A stretch of 64,000 nt of DNA from Hyalangium versicolor (GCF_020103695.1 NZ_JAHXBF010000001.1:744001-808000), one strand, 5' to 3'. Numbered from the stretch's first letter, positions 1 through 9,748 are shown. Translations and numbers: made by a program. Notes: a model not told the origin generated them from the letters alone.

Positions 1-1462
1 GCTCTCCCTGGAGCAGTTCGTGGACGAGCTGCTTCACGCCTGGGAAGTGGTCCGTGTAGTCGTGGAACGCGACGTACCCCCCGTCCACCACCCACTGTTC
101 CAGGTGCTGGAAGTCGCTCGAGACGCTGGCGTAGTCGTGAAGGCCATCGATGAGCAGGAGGCTGATGGGCTCGCTCCAGGGCACTCTCGGAGCGGCCTTC
201 GGATGGATCTTCACGCGGTCCGTCAGTCCCGCGGCCCGGAGGTTCTGCTCGAACCGCTCACGCGTGGGCCCCTGGTGCTGAAGCCCTCGATCGCGCGCGC
301 CCACGATGCCATCAAAGGGATCAATGGCGTGGATCCGGGCTTCAGAGCCCAGTGCCTCCACGACGCGCCCGAGCAGGATCGTGGCCTTGCCGCAGAAACT
401 CCCTACCTCCACCAGCGTGTGAGGTGAGGGCAGCAGCGTGATCGCGCGCGAGGCCACCGCGATGAGCAGGTCCGCCTCCGGTGGCGAGAGCCAACCCTCG
501 ATCCCCCGCACCTCGTTCAGGATCGGCCATGTCAGCAGCAGGCCGTGGGGGTGGGATGGACGCGAAGCCTCATGCCCCTCGGAGGAGCGATGGGCCGAGG
601 CCGGAGCGAGGGTGCTGGCCGGGGACGCTGGGGCCTCATATCCCCCGAAGCGAGCGCGGATGTGCGCGCGCAGCGGATCACCATGGCTTCGAGGAACGGG
701 GTGGATCCAGAAGAGGTCCGGCTGCTCGAACGCCGCGTCGAGCTGCTCGGTGGAGTAGCGCGTCCGGAACTGCACCAGATCATAGCGGCACGGGCTCTGC
801 GCCACCTCGTAGCCCAGCAGGGCCAGCATCGTAGGGAAGAGGATCTCCTCGGAGGCCCAGATGTGGGTTCGATCCAGCAGATCCTGGAGCTGCGCATCGT
901 GTTCCCAGAGCTCCAGCAGATCGCGCGCCGCGTCCGAGGTGAAGATGGTGGAGGGCCAGAAGGTCCTGTGGACGAACTTCGACTCGCCGTCCGGAAACCG
1001 CCGGAGGAAGGGGCGCCAGTGGTGGAACTCCTGCCACGCATGGTCCATGGGCGCTGCCCAGGGCGGCTCGGTCTGAGGCGTCTGGACCAACCCCAGCAGT
1101 CCCACCCGGGAACGCCGGGAGAGGAATCGGCCCAGGAACTCCGAATAGCCCGGCCGCATCCCGAGCTGGTCCGAGTCCACGATCGTCATCGTGTCGAACG
1201 GGTGGCTCTCCAGCGCGAAGCGGAAGCAGTCGAGCGCGAAGTCATGCAGCCACCCCCACCGCATCAGGCGCGGTGAGGGGTGGACGATGGCGTTGTAGCG
1301 CTCGAAGGGGAAGCCCCGAAGCAGGCTGGGATCGGGGCCTCCGTTGTAGAGAAGCAGCAGCGAGTCCGGATCGAGGTGGTGCAGGTTGCGCACCAGATCG
1401 ATGACGGACTCCCGGCTCTCGTGCACCAGGCATGCATGGATGTTGACGTGCCTGCCGCTCAT
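1..1462 (-). CDS. Glycosyltransferase-like / class I SAM methyltransferase fusion (partial, 3' end outside window)
   Basis: The frame is open from the ATG at 1462 to the left edge with no stop, giving at least 487 residues. The first ~290 residues resemble a nucleotide-diphospho-sugar transferase fold: an early YNGGPDPSLL stretch and a TIVDSDQLG segment that looks like a DxD region. After a Pro/Ala-rich linker the second half is a methyltransferase of the Methyltransf_24 type, with the SAM loop VEVGSFCGKAT, the acidic IHAIDPFDG strand and LLIDGLHDYASV. It starts 18 bases after the last injection-system gene on the same strand, so it is probably the distal gene of that operon. The natural inference is sugar or methyl modification of a surface component such as the tail fibres. 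The domain calls are recognition by eye; the true C-terminus is not visible. Confidence 0.72.
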   Translation of the reverse strand, partial: MSGRHVNIHACLVHESRESVIDLVRNLHHLDPDSLLLLYNGGPDPSLLRGFPFERYNAIVHPSPRLMRWGWLHDFALDCFRFALESHPFDTMTIVDSDQLGMRPGYSEFLGRFLSRRSRVGLLGLVQTPQTEPPWAAPMDHAWQEFHHWRPFLRRFPDGESKFVHRTFWPSTIFTSDAARDLLELWEHDAQLQDLLDRTHIWASEEILFPTMLALLGYEVAQSPCRYDLVQFRTRYSTEQLDAAFEQPDLFWIHPVPRSHGDPLRAHIRARFGGYEAPASPASTLAPASAHRSSEGHEASRPSHPHGLLLTWPILNEVRGIEGWLSPPEADLLIAVASRAITLLPSPHTLVEVGSFCGKATILLGRVVEALGSEARIHAIDPFDGIVGARDRGLQHQGPTRERFEQNLRAAGLTDRVKIHPKAAPRVPWSEPISLLLIDGLHDYASVSSDFQHLEQWVVDGGYVAFHDYTDHFPGVKQLVHELLQGE

Positions 1463-1480
1463 GGGGACGACTCGCTTGGA

Positions 1481-4400
1481 CTAGCGTTTGCGGGCGGCCT
1501 CTCGGGTCACTGGGACCGTGGAGGGGTAGGCAGTCACCCGCAGCAGGGCGATGACCTGGGAGCCAGCTGGGAAGTCCGCGGCGCTGGTCAGCGTCGTCAC
1601 CTCCTCGTTCCCCTGGTAGTTGGAGCCGAGCAGCACCTTGAGCACATCGCCCTGGTTCTTCCGCAGTGCCACCTCCGTCTCCTCGTTGCGGACCCACATC
1701 ACGATCTTCGTCACGTACTTGTAGTTGTGGGTGGCGAAGATGGTGGCGAAGTTCTGGGCGAAGTCCGTCCCCGAGGTGTCCGGCACCGTCGTCGTGCCCT
1801 TCGCGAAGTTCACATGGCCCACGGGGTTGTAGGGCGTGTTCCCGTTGTAGAGGTAGCTGTTGACCGATTCCGTGTTGCCGTAGCCGAGCGCTTCGATGAT
1901 CCGCTCGAAAGGCTTGTACAAGGTGTTCGGCACGCCATCGAGAGCGAACACGTCCACGGTGGTGATCGCGTTGTAGGTGATGAGGATCATCGTCCCGTCC
2001 GCGTTGGCCGGCTTCAGCTTGTCCGGCAGCGGGACGAGGGACAGCGTCTGCGTACTGCCGTCCGCCTTCGAGTACGGCTGGATGGCCTGCTCCACCTTCT
2101 GGATTCGAGAGACCTGGAGCGCCTGGGTGTCATCTCCCTTGGCTCCCGCGGCGACCAGGTAGATCTGGTTGCCGGGATTCAGCTGCTTCCAGTTCTCGGC
2201 GGTGGTTGCGGCATCGAAGCGGGGCTTGGAGGTCCCCCCCTCGAACTCCAGGAAGATGCTGCCCGAGGACTTCAGGTACCTCAGGATCGCGTCATAGCTG
2301 CCGTTCTTGAGCTGCTGCGCGTACTCGTAGGCTACGCCCTCGCTGTTCGCCAGGAGGTTGTAGACCTGATAGCGGCGCGGCGGGAGGGCTTGGGGCGCCT
2401 CGGCCACAACGGCGCACTGCTTCGTGCGGCGGCGGTGGAAGAGGACCCAGTCGTGGACGGCCTGGACGGTGAGTCCGGAGGGATCGATCTCGGGTTCGGG
2501 GAAGAGCAGGGCCTCCGCCACCTGCCGGAAGGTCGCCTCGGTAGAGGGGATGGACTGGATCAGATCCAGCGCCGCCTCCGCCCGCTGGTGCAGGGGATCA
2601 GTTTCGCTGAGCACCGCCGCGTTCGCGGCGAGCGTCGCGCTGAGGATCTCCTCGTCGGCGTTCGACGGGGTGTCCATGTCTCCCTTCACGGAGAAGGTGA
2701 TCTGGGGCGCTGTCGAGGAGCGCGTCACCGTCGCTTCGATCGCGCCTTCCGAGTCGGAGCTGGTCAACACCGCTTTCATCGAGCCGTTCGCGTCGTCACC
2801 CTGGAAGGTCAGGGTCACGTAGAGCGTGGCCTTGGACGTATGGCCTGTCTCTTTCGGTTCGGTGGGGCGGGTCTCCACGGTCGAGAGGAGCAGATCCAGC
2901 GTCCCGACGATCTTCGTGTTGGCCTGGACCTGGGTTGCGGTGAAGGTGCCGGTGATCTGGGTCTCCTCACCCTGGAGCCCCTCGTCGCGCAGATTCGCCG
3001 TCATCATTCGCAGGCTGACCGGGGTGGCCTGGTTCGCCTTCAGGGAGCGGAAGCGGCGCTCCCAACGTCCCGCGAGCCACACCGCGTCCGGGTGGTCGTC
3101 CCCACCCGAGTTGTACGGCGGGTAGTAGTTCTGCGTGGGAGGGTTGTAGGTCGCAGCCAGGGCCGTGACCGCGGCCGTTTTGGAGACCCTCTTGCTCGTG
3201 GCCGCTGGAGCAGTTGCGGCAGCCGGAGCGACGGTGGCCTTGGCCTTGGCCGCGGGCTGGCCGACCTTCCGGCTCATGGAGCTCATCTTCCGCACGGCCG
3301 CTGCGAGCTGGAACGCGGTCGAGCTGGTCTGCGCCTTCTGGAGCGAAGCGGTCGCGAGGGGCTTGCCGGCCGGGCTCGTCGCCGGCGGGGACTCCGAAGA
3401 CCAGGTGTCCGCCGAGTAGAAGGCCATACCACCTGTCGAGAGCTGCTCCGTGCGCGTCACTCCACGCGCCTCCGGAGCATCCTCGGCGAGGATCGTGGTC
3501 TCGTAGAGCGTGCTCCCGGACTGAACGGAGCCCTGGATGATGTTGCCGTCCGGGACCAGGATGTCCACCTGTGGCTTCTTGGCGGTCGACTCCAGGCCTT
3601 CGAGCAGGGAGATGCGGTCCATGTGCTGCGCTGCCTCGAGCGCATGGGCGACGTAGTCCGGCCGGACGACACAGAACCGGAGATCCACGCCGTCACCCAG
3701 CAGCGCCCGGACCTGGGCATTGACGCTCGCCGTCGTCTGGGTGGCCACGGGCAGGTAGCCCGCGGAGGGCAATTCCACGATGCCGTTCTGGATGAGCAGG
3801 CTCCCGGCGGAGCTCGTGGGGTTGGGGGGCGTTTCGGAGCCCAGCAGGTACTCGATCTTCGTCTTCAGCCCGCTGATCTCCGCGAGCGCGGGGCCCAGGC
3901 CGCTCACGTCCAGCTTCGAGAGCTCCGCCTGGAGCTTGGCGAGGGTCTCGGAGGTCTCTCCCAGCATGTCCTTCGAGGGCTGGCAGGGATCGGCTCCGTC
4001 CGCGGGCAGTTCGACGAGCAGGTGCGCGAGCTGGCACTGGAACTGGAGGATCTGCGCGAGGAACACGTCCCACGGTCGCATCCGCATCTTCCAGGCCCAG
4101 TACCGCTTCGCGGGGGCCTCGATGCGCTCACGGCGCCCGATCCACGAGTCCAGGAACACGGTGGTGCTCCCGGCCCGAGCGACCACGGCGAGCGGCACGT
4201 CGCACGCACCGGCCTCATAGCCGGCTCCGAGGCACCAGGCTCCGCCGGTGAGCCCGCTGTACGAGAGCAGGTTCGGGTGGGCGGCGCGCTCGTCCGCGTA
4301 ATACGACGACGCCACGCGCGAGCGCAGGTGGATCTGTGACAGCGAGATCACCGACGACGTGGGGTAGGGCGTGACGAGCGAGAGCGGGAGAGCGCGCACC

Positions 4401-4981
4401 ACGAGCCCCTCCAGCCGATAGGGGCGGCTCGTGGTGGTGACGCAGGAGTCCTCGCAGAGCTTGCCGTAGACGTCCTCCTCGCCGCAGAGCGCCTCCGCGT
4501 GGCAGATGGTGATCAGGTACAGCCCCGTGGCTGGAGTCGCCTGGGTGGTGCCGGAGGAGGGCGACGCCTGCGCGGTCTCGCAGAGCTGGAACGCTCCGGA
4601 GCCTCCGGTGCTCTGTCCTTGTGCCGTGGTGGAGGCGGTGGAGGCTTCGATGAGCGCCTGGATGTCCAGGGAGGCCTCCTGCGGCAGCAGGATCACCCGG
4701 CCCATGGGATCGATGGCGAGCCCGGGCGCCAACTTCAAGGCACCGTCCGAGCCCAGCGTGGTGCTCAGGCCGTGAACGACACCGGGGCCTCCTCCCTGGT
4801 TGGAGAGGGCCACGAGCTGACGCAGGTAGCGCTGCTCGGCTTCGAGATCCGCCGCGCGCAGGAACTTGCCGTCGAAATAGTTGAGGCGTGTGAGCGGTGT
4901 CTGCGCCGGAACGAGCGTGATGCCGTTCTGGGCCCCCACGAGCACCAGCGTGCCTGCATTTCCGTTGCTCTGCTGCGGCAT
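1481..4981 (-). CDS. Large eCIS-associated fibre-like protein (1166 aa)
   Basis: No family name is certain. Residues ~30-110 form a module also present in the next upstream gene: a LNYFDGKFLRAADL start, then GPGVVHGL and LAPGLAIDPMGRVI. I remember this module from proteins encoded beside phage-tail-like particles, where it probably docks onto the baseplate. Residues ~565-620 are an Ala/Lys/Pro-rich linker, followed by a mostly beta, Thr/Ser-rich region and a mixed C-terminal part. There is no signal peptide. The gene begins 2 bases after the previous stop, so it is translationally linked to the injection system. Its length, modularity and distal position suggest a tail fibre or receptor-binding protein, but a cargo role cannot be excluded. 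Function is inference. Confidence 0.6.
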   Translation of the reverse strand: MPQQSNGNAGTLVLVGAQNGITLVPAQTPLTRLNYFDGKFLRAADLEAEQRYLRQLVALSNQGGGPGVVHGLSTTLGSDGALKLAPGLAIDPMGRVILLPQEASLDIQALIEASTASTTAQGQSTGGSGAFQLCETAQASPSSGTTQATPATGLYLITICHAEALCGEEDVYGKLCEDSCVTTTSRPYRLEGLVVRALPLSLVTPYPTSSVISLSQIHLRSRVASSYYADERAAHPNLLSYSGLTGGAWCLGAGYEAGACDVPLAVVARAGSTTVFLDSWIGRRERIEAPAKRYWAWKMRMRPWDVFLAQILQFQCQLAHLLVELPADGADPCQPSKDMLGETSETLAKLQAELSKLDVSGLGPALAEISGLKTKIEYLLGSETPPNPTSSAGSLLIQNGIVELPSAGYLPVATQTTASVNAQVRALLGDGVDLRFCVVRPDYVAHALEAAQHMDRISLLEGLESTAKKPQVDILVPDGNIIQGSVQSGSTLYETTILAEDAPEARGVTRTEQLSTGGMAFYSADTWSSESPPATSPAGKPLATASLQKAQTSSTAFQLAAAVRKMSSMSRKVGQPAAKAKATVAPAAATAPAATSKRVSKTAAVTALAATYNPPTQNYYPPYNSGGDDHPDAVWLAGRWERRFRSLKANQATPVSLRMMTANLRDEGLQGEETQITGTFTATQVQANTKIVGTLDLLLSTVETRPTEPKETGHTSKATLYVTLTFQGDDANGSMKAVLTSSDSEGAIEATVTRSSTAPQITFSVKGDMDTPSNADEEILSATLAANAAVLSETDPLHQRAEAALDLIQSIPSTEATFRQVAEALLFPEPEIDPSGLTVQAVHDWVLFHRRRTKQCAVVAEAPQALPPRRYQVYNLLANSEGVAYEYAQQLKNGSYDAILRYLKSSGSIFLEFEGGTSKPRFDAATTAENWKQLNPGNQIYLVAAGAKGDDTQALQVSRIQKVEQAIQPYSKADGSTQTLSLVPLPDKLKPANADGTMILITYNAITTVDVFALDGVPNTLYKPFERIIEALGYGNTESVNSYLYNGNTPYNPVGHVNFAKGTTTVPDTSGTDFAQNFATIFATHNYKYVTKIVMWVRNEETEVALRKNQGDVLKVLLGSNYQGNEEVTTLTSAADFPAGSQVIALLRVTAYPSTVPVTREAARKR

Positions 4982-4983
4982 GA

Positions 4984-6333
4984 TCAGCTCCTCGCCTGCG
5001 TGAGGGTGAATTGATGGCTGAAGTCGTGGCCTTGCGAGGCCGTACCGGGCGGTCCACTCTCGCCCCCAGCCAGCGGCAGGTAGCTCGGGCCCACGCCCAG
5101 CACGGTCTGCGGGCCCGTCCCTCGCACCACGAGCCGGACGAGCGCTCCCGCTGGCGGTGCCCCATCCAGCTCGAGGGAGACGGCCGTTCCGCCTTCACCC
5201 AGGCTCTCGGGGGGAACCGCGAGTTTGAGCTCCGCCCAGCCCGTCTCCGGGGAGAAGTAGCTCAAGAAGATTGTTTCGTCCGTGAGGCTGAGCCGCTCGA
5301 CGGGCTTCGTGGTGGTGAAGGTGAGCGTCTTCTCCGCGAGGGTCACCGAGGAGGCAATCACCCTCGGGCCTCCGGCATCCGCTGGCGCACCCCGGAGCCC
5401 GGCGCACAGCAGTTCCTGGATCGTCGAGGTCGCCACATGCGAGGGGCGCACCTGCGAGTCGATCACCGGCAGCGGGGTGGCCAGCACCCAGCCGGTGGAA
5501 GTCTCGTTCAGCAGGATGCCCTTCACGTCGGCGAGCACGAGCTCGTTCGGGTCCAGCGCGGGGAACAGCGTGCTCGCGCCCTCTGGGCCGGATGCGGGCT
5601 GCAGCTCGGCGCTGTCGAGCGCCGCATACCGGCGGAAGGCTGCGAGCAATTGCTTCGGCTGCTCATCGGGTGGGAGCGCGCGGATCGAGTCCCGCTCCGC
5701 GATGATGTCGAGGTCCTCCTGCACGGGGGTACCGTCGTCCTGCCGCGGGTCATCCAGGCCGAAGAGCAGCCGGAGCCGGTGGTATGGCACTGCGCGCGGA
5801 GGCGCGAGGTTGGGGCGCAGGAAGAGCTCCACCGTCTCCTGGGCACGCGAGAACGCCACGTTCTGGGTGGCGCCCTCGCACGGCTCGGAGATGGAGGGCA
5901 CGGGCCGCGTCAGGCAGGCCTTGAAGCGGATGACGACGTGGGCATCGAACTTCACGCCCGTGTCGGTGATCTCGGGAACGAAGCCCGGATCGTCCTTGTG
6001 GGCCGCGTACCAGGCGCCCAGGTTGACGCAGCTCGGGGTGTCCAGGTGCAGCTCATGGCCACTCGCGTCGAGCGCCAGACCCGGATTCACCTGGAGCTCG
6101 CCGCGCTCCTCCTGGATATCAATTCCGAGCCCCCACACCACTCCCGCTCCATGGAGCCAGGCGTTGTGGAGGCGGAGCTTGCCGCGAGGGTAACCCTCGA
6201 GCGTCTCGAGATCGTCGACCCCGAGCAGCATGCCGAAGTGGACCTGGAGCGCAGTGAAGGGATTGATCGGGAGCTGCACATCCGCCTGCTGCGCGGTGGT
6301 GGAGGTGCTGGCCTGGGTGAGGACTTGGGGCAT
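4984..6333 (-). CDS. eCIS-associated fibre/baseplate-docking protein (449 aa)
   Basis: Residues ~20-110 contain the same docking-type module as the 1166-residue neighbour (INPFTALQVHFGMLLGVDDL, then GVVWGLGIDI and VNPGLALDASGHEL). The rest is beta-rich, ending in domains with alternating Val/Leu and Thr patterns, and no catalytic motif is visible. The gene follows the coiled-coil gene by 10 bases and precedes the next by 2, in a continuous operon with the contractile tail genes. The shared N-terminus suggests that both proteins occupy equivalent sites on the particle, with this one a short fibre, adaptor or baseplate decoration. Molecular function is inferred from architecture and context only. 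Confidence 0.55.
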   Translation of the reverse strand: MPQVLTQASTSTTAQQADVQLPINPFTALQVHFGMLLGVDDLETLEGYPRGKLRLHNAWLHGAGVVWGLGIDIQEERGELQVNPGLALDASGHELHLDTPSCVNLGAWYAAHKDDPGFVPEITDTGVKFDAHVVIRFKACLTRPVPSISEPCEGATQNVAFSRAQETVELFLRPNLAPPRAVPYHRLRLLFGLDDPRQDDGTPVQEDLDIIAERDSIRALPPDEQPKQLLAAFRRYAALDSAELQPASGPEGASTLFPALDPNELVLADVKGILLNETSTGWVLATPLPVIDSQVRPSHVATSTIQELLCAGLRGAPADAGGPRVIASSVTLAEKTLTFTTTKPVERLSLTDETIFLSYFSPETGWAELKLAVPPESLGEGGTAVSLELDGAPPAGALVRLVVRGTGPQTVLGVGPSYLPLAGGESGPPGTASQGHDFSHQFTLTQARS

Positions 6334-6343
6334 GGGAGGCTCC

Positions 6344-7711
6344 TCAGATTCCGTCGCCGCGGATGGCGCTCAGCAGGCGGGTGGGCTGGTCGGCCTGGAG
6401 GGTCTCGAGCATCGCCTTCCGCGTGGCGATGGCGTTCTCGAGGAAGGCCAGGGAGTAGGCATCCTTCGCCGCCGCGATGAGCGCGGTGGCGTAGGTGGTC
6501 TCGGCGGTGGTCAGGTCGGCCACCAGGGTGTTGGGCGTGTCCTTGATCTCCGTGAGCAGCGTGGTGGCCTCCAGGAAGGCCAGGATCTGGCGCCACGCGG
6601 CGTCCGGGACCACGGACGCCCAGTCGAGCAGCGTCGCCTTCTCCGCGGTCCCGAGCTTGCCCGCGGCGGTGTCTCGCGTGCTCTTCGCGGAGTCCAGCGG
6701 GACCTTCGCGGCCTGTACGCCGGCGTCGTCGCTCACGTCGGTGTCGTTGGGATCCTTCGCGTAGGCGGCGAGCACCGCGTCGTCGTACGCCGCCTGCCGC
6801 GTATCCACCGTGCTCTGGGCGGTGTTCAGCGCCTTCTCCAGATCCGCGGCGGCGTTCCGATCGGTGAGATCGTCCTGTACGTCCGTGATCTCCGCGGCGG
6901 TGAGCACCGAGTTGGTGGGTTGGGCGATCTTCTGGAGCAGCGTGACGGCGCGCGTGTAGCGGTCGTTGGCGGTGAGGGCGTACTCGGTGAGGCGGCGCTC
7001 GGCCAGGCGGAAGCTCACCCCCTGCTTCTCGGCCTTGCCCGGCAGTCCGCCGTTGGTGTCGCGCAGGGTAGCGGCCTGTGCCTCGGCTTCGTCCACCGCC
7101 TTGCGCGCCTGCTTCAGGCGATCAGCCCACAGTGTGTAGCGCTGGGCCGCGAGATCCCAGAGCTTGGTGGGGATGACGCTCGACGCGAACTTGCTCTGGG
7201 CATCCGCGTAGAGCGTGCTCCCCACTCCCGTCAGCACGTTGGTTGCGGCGGTGCGCAGATCCACGAGCGGGGCCTGGCCTACCGCGGTCTTCAAGGCCAG
7301 GCGCCGGCTATCCTCCTGGGTGGCCTTCTGGAGCTTCGCCTCGGCACTGCTCAACCGGGCGGAGGCCAGCTCCAGCGTCGACTGGGTGCTGGCCACCTTG
7401 GCCTGGGCCGCTCCCTGCGTGGCGCGAGCATCGAGCACTTCGGCCTGTTGCTGACGGTGCTGGACGCTCAGGGCGGCAATCTGCCCCAGCAGCACGGCGG
7501 CCTCCGAGGGCACCGTCGTCACCGCGAGCTTCGCCCGGCCCGCGGCGATCTGCTCTTCCAGATTCTGGAGTAGCGCGAGGGCCGCGCTCAGCTGGGTGCG
7601 CGCGGCGGCCAGAGCGGCCTGTGCGGTGCCCAGGCTGCTCCGAGCATTGTCCCGCGCGGTCTTGTACAGGTCGCGCTCTTGAGTGGCGGCATCAAGAAGT
7701 GAGGTAGGCAT
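6344..7711 (-). CDS. Helical coiled-coil protein of the eCIS operon (455 aa)
   Basis: The protein is almost entirely helical and Ala/Leu/Gln-rich, with long heptad-like stretches at roughly residues 5-135 and 200-345 and almost no Gly or Pro in them. It has no Cys, no signal peptide and no membrane segment. It lies between the AAA+ ATPase and the fibre-like genes in the same operon. Such a protein could be a length ruler, a fibre stalk or an internal chaperone. The Pvc14-like gene two positions upstream is the more conventional tape-measure candidate, so this may be a second helical element. I do not recognise a family. Confidence 0.55.
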   Translation of the reverse strand: MPTSLLDAATQERDLYKTARDNARSSLGTAQAALAAARTQLSAALALLQNLEEQIAAGRAKLAVTTVPSEAAVLLGQIAALSVQHRQQQAEVLDARATQGAAQAKVASTQSTLELASARLSSAEAKLQKATQEDSRRLALKTAVGQAPLVDLRTAATNVLTGVGSTLYADAQSKFASSVIPTKLWDLAAQRYTLWADRLKQARKAVDEAEAQAATLRDTNGGLPGKAEKQGVSFRLAERRLTEYALTANDRYTRAVTLLQKIAQPTNSVLTAAEITDVQDDLTDRNAAADLEKALNTAQSTVDTRQAAYDDAVLAAYAKDPNDTDVSDDAGVQAAKVPLDSAKSTRDTAAGKLGTAEKATLLDWASVVPDAAWRQILAFLEATTLLTEIKDTPNTLVADLTTAETTYATALIAAAKDAYSLAFLENAIATRKAMLETLQADQPTRLLSAIRGDGI

Positions 7712-7720
7712 GGGGCTCCT

Positions 7721-9748
7721 CTAGGGCTCGGCCACCCCGGCAGGGATGCCGGGGAAGGCTCGGCCGGATTTGGCGTACTCGCGCCACACGGCGCGGACGA
7801 GGTGATGACGGGTGATGGGAGTGGCTTGGGCGGCCGCGAGGAACGCGGCGGCGACGGCGGCGTTGCGGATGAGTCCTCCGGAGATGGGGTAGAGGGCAGC
7901 CAGCTCCGCCAGGTCGACCTCCGTGGCGAGCGGGACTTGAGAGGGAAGGTGACAGCGCCACAGCGCCAGGCGCTCCTCGTGCGTGGGCTCGTCGAAGTCC
8001 ACGACGAACTCCAGCCGCCGGATGAAGGCTGGATCGATGTTGTTGCGCAGGTTCGTCGAGAGGATGGCCAGCCCCTCGAAGCGCTCCAGGCGCGAGAGCA
8101 GGTAGGCCGTCTCCAGGTTGGCGTACCGATCGTGCGCGTCGGACACTTCGGAACGCCGGCCGAACAAGCCATCCGCCTCGTCGAAGAGGAGGACGGCCTG
8201 GGTGTGCTCGGCGGCGTCGAAGACGGCAGAGAGGTTCTTCTCTGTCTCGCCGATCCACTTGGACACCAACCGCGAGATGTCCACCAGCAGCAGATCCACG
8301 CCCAGCGCGCTGGCCAGCACCTCGGCCGAGAGCGTCTTGCCCGTGCCGGGCGGACCCGCGAACAGCACACGGACTCCCCGCGCGCCGGGACGCCCCGCGA
8401 GCAGCCTCCACTCGTCCAGCACCTTCTGCTGGTGGCCGAGCCGATCCACCGCCTCGCGCAACTGGGAGAGCCGGTCCGGTGAGAGCACGAGGTTCTCCCA
8501 CTGAGCCGTGGGCTGGATCAGCTTCACGCTGGGGGTGAGCGAGAGCCCTGTGCGGGTTCGCACGCTCGCGGCCACATGGGCGAGGCCCGGTGCACTGCCC
8601 TCCAGTTGGGCCGCGCTTCGGACGTCCTGGGCAACCTCTCGCACCGTCGCGGGCTCCAGGCTGTAACGCGTGGCGAGCACGTGGGACACCGAGGCCAGCT
8701 CTGGCAGCAGCTCACCCCAGGCCTGTGCGCGGGCGGTCGGGGAGGGGCGATCCACATAGAGGGTCTGCGCGGGCCGCAGGCCTCGGATGGCGGTGGCTCC
8801 CTCTCGCCCGGCGATGACCACCGGCCCGGGGAAGCCATCGAAGGAGGGCACCTCGACGGTGCTGGAGCCCTCGGGAGACGAGAGGCGGAGTACCGGCGTC
8901 ACGCCGCGAGCCAGGGAGTGGAGGCAGGCCAACCGCACGAGCTCTGGCGTCCATGGGCCCGCGGCAGCCAGGTTGGCCGAGGGGACCGAGGCGGCGGCAG
9001 TCAGGGCCGCTGCGCGCGGGAGAGCCACGTCCTCGGAGTCGGCGGCCACCAGCACGGTGCGGGGCTCGCCCGTCTGGAGTGTTCGGATAGCGAGCCGGGC
9101 GTTCGGTGTCGCGAGCCAGCCCTCCAGCCCGCTCACCGTGGCCGGGGCCTCCCGGGGGAGGATGCCCGTGGGCCACACGTCATGTTCGTGCAAGGCGGCC
9201 CAGAGTGACTCCGCGGGCACGAGGCTTCGCTCGAAGAAGGGTGCATCCCCGGTCAGTCGCAGCACTCCCGCGCGGACCATCGCGCCGGTCTCCAGCACTT
9301 CGCGCAGTAGCAGCCGCTCCGCGTTGGAGCGGCAGAGCAGTTGCGCGGCGAGCCCCACGCTCATCCATGGCTCGGAGCGAGGGTGCAGTGAGCGCAGTAC
9401 GGCGCAGAGCCCCTCGTGCTGCTCGGGCACTCCCGCGAGCACCAGCAGATCCACCTCCACGGGGGCCAGACGCAGGGCGATCGCGAGCCGATCCAGCGGA
9501 TGGGGCGGATCCTCCATGCGATCGAGTGTGCTGCCCTCCCAATCGGCCAGGGGACGCTCTCCCGCGGTGGTGCGGAAGATCTGCTCCAGGAGTTCCCTCT
9601 GGCGGCTCAGCGGGTTCTCGGAGGGGAGGGCTCCTCCGAGGAGCTGCGCCAGCCGGCCGGCGAAGATGCCCGTCTCTCGCGCGAGCCGCGTGCCGGGCGG
9701 AATCCCTCCTGGGAACCGGCTCTCGATGTTCAGGCTGGGCTCACGCAT
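7721..9748 (-). CDS. AAA+ ATPase of the contractile injection system (Pvc15/Afp15-like)
   Basis: The protein has 675 residues. The C-terminal half is a classical AAA+ module: Walker A GPPGTGKT at 465-472, Walker B LLFDEAD around 519-525, a sensor-like LSTNLRNNID and an FIRRLE arginine-finger region near 575-580. The N-terminal ~410 residues are a variable helical domain with a degenerate ATPase-like fold. This long N-terminus plus single AAA module is typical of the ATPase encoded in nearly all eCIS loci (Afp15/Pvc15), thought to act in assembly or cargo handling rather than sheath recycling. It overlaps the upstream gene by 8 bases. It is not ClpV-like, which argues against a type VI system. 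Confidence 0.9.
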   Translation of the reverse strand: MREPSLNIESRFPGGIPPGTRLARETGIFAGRLAQLLGGALPSENPLSRQRELLEQIFRTTAGERPLADWEGSTLDRMEDPPHPLDRLAIALRLAPVEVDLLVLAGVPEQHEGLCAVLRSLHPRSEPWMSVGLAAQLLCRSNAERLLLREVLETGAMVRAGVLRLTGDAPFFERSLVPAESLWAALHEHDVWPTGILPREAPATVSGLEGWLATPNARLAIRTLQTGEPRTVLVAADSEDVALPRAAALTAAASVPSANLAAAGPWTPELVRLACLHSLARGVTPVLRLSSPEGSSTVEVPSFDGFPGPVVIAGREGATAIRGLRPAQTLYVDRPSPTARAQAWGELLPELASVSHVLATRYSLEPATVREVAQDVRSAAQLEGSAPGLAHVAASVRTRTGLSLTPSVKLIQPTAQWENLVLSPDRLSQLREAVDRLGHQQKVLDEWRLLAGRPGARGVRVLFAGPPGTGKTLSAEVLASALGVDLLLVDISRLVSKWIGETEKNLSAVFDAAEHTQAVLLFDEADGLFGRRSEVSDAHDRYANLETAYLLSRLERFEGLAILSTNLRNNIDPAFIRRLEFVVDFDEPTHEERLALWRCHLPSQVPLATEVDLAELAALYPISGGLIRNAAVAAAFLAAAQATPITRHHLVRAVWREYAKSGRAFPGIPAGVAEP

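Noticed and set aside
1280..4339. A 1019-codon open frame on the plus strand
   Set aside because: It is antisense to the 1166-residue fibre-like gene; composition is Arg/Gly/His/Val-rich without any domain, typical of high-GC shadow frames.
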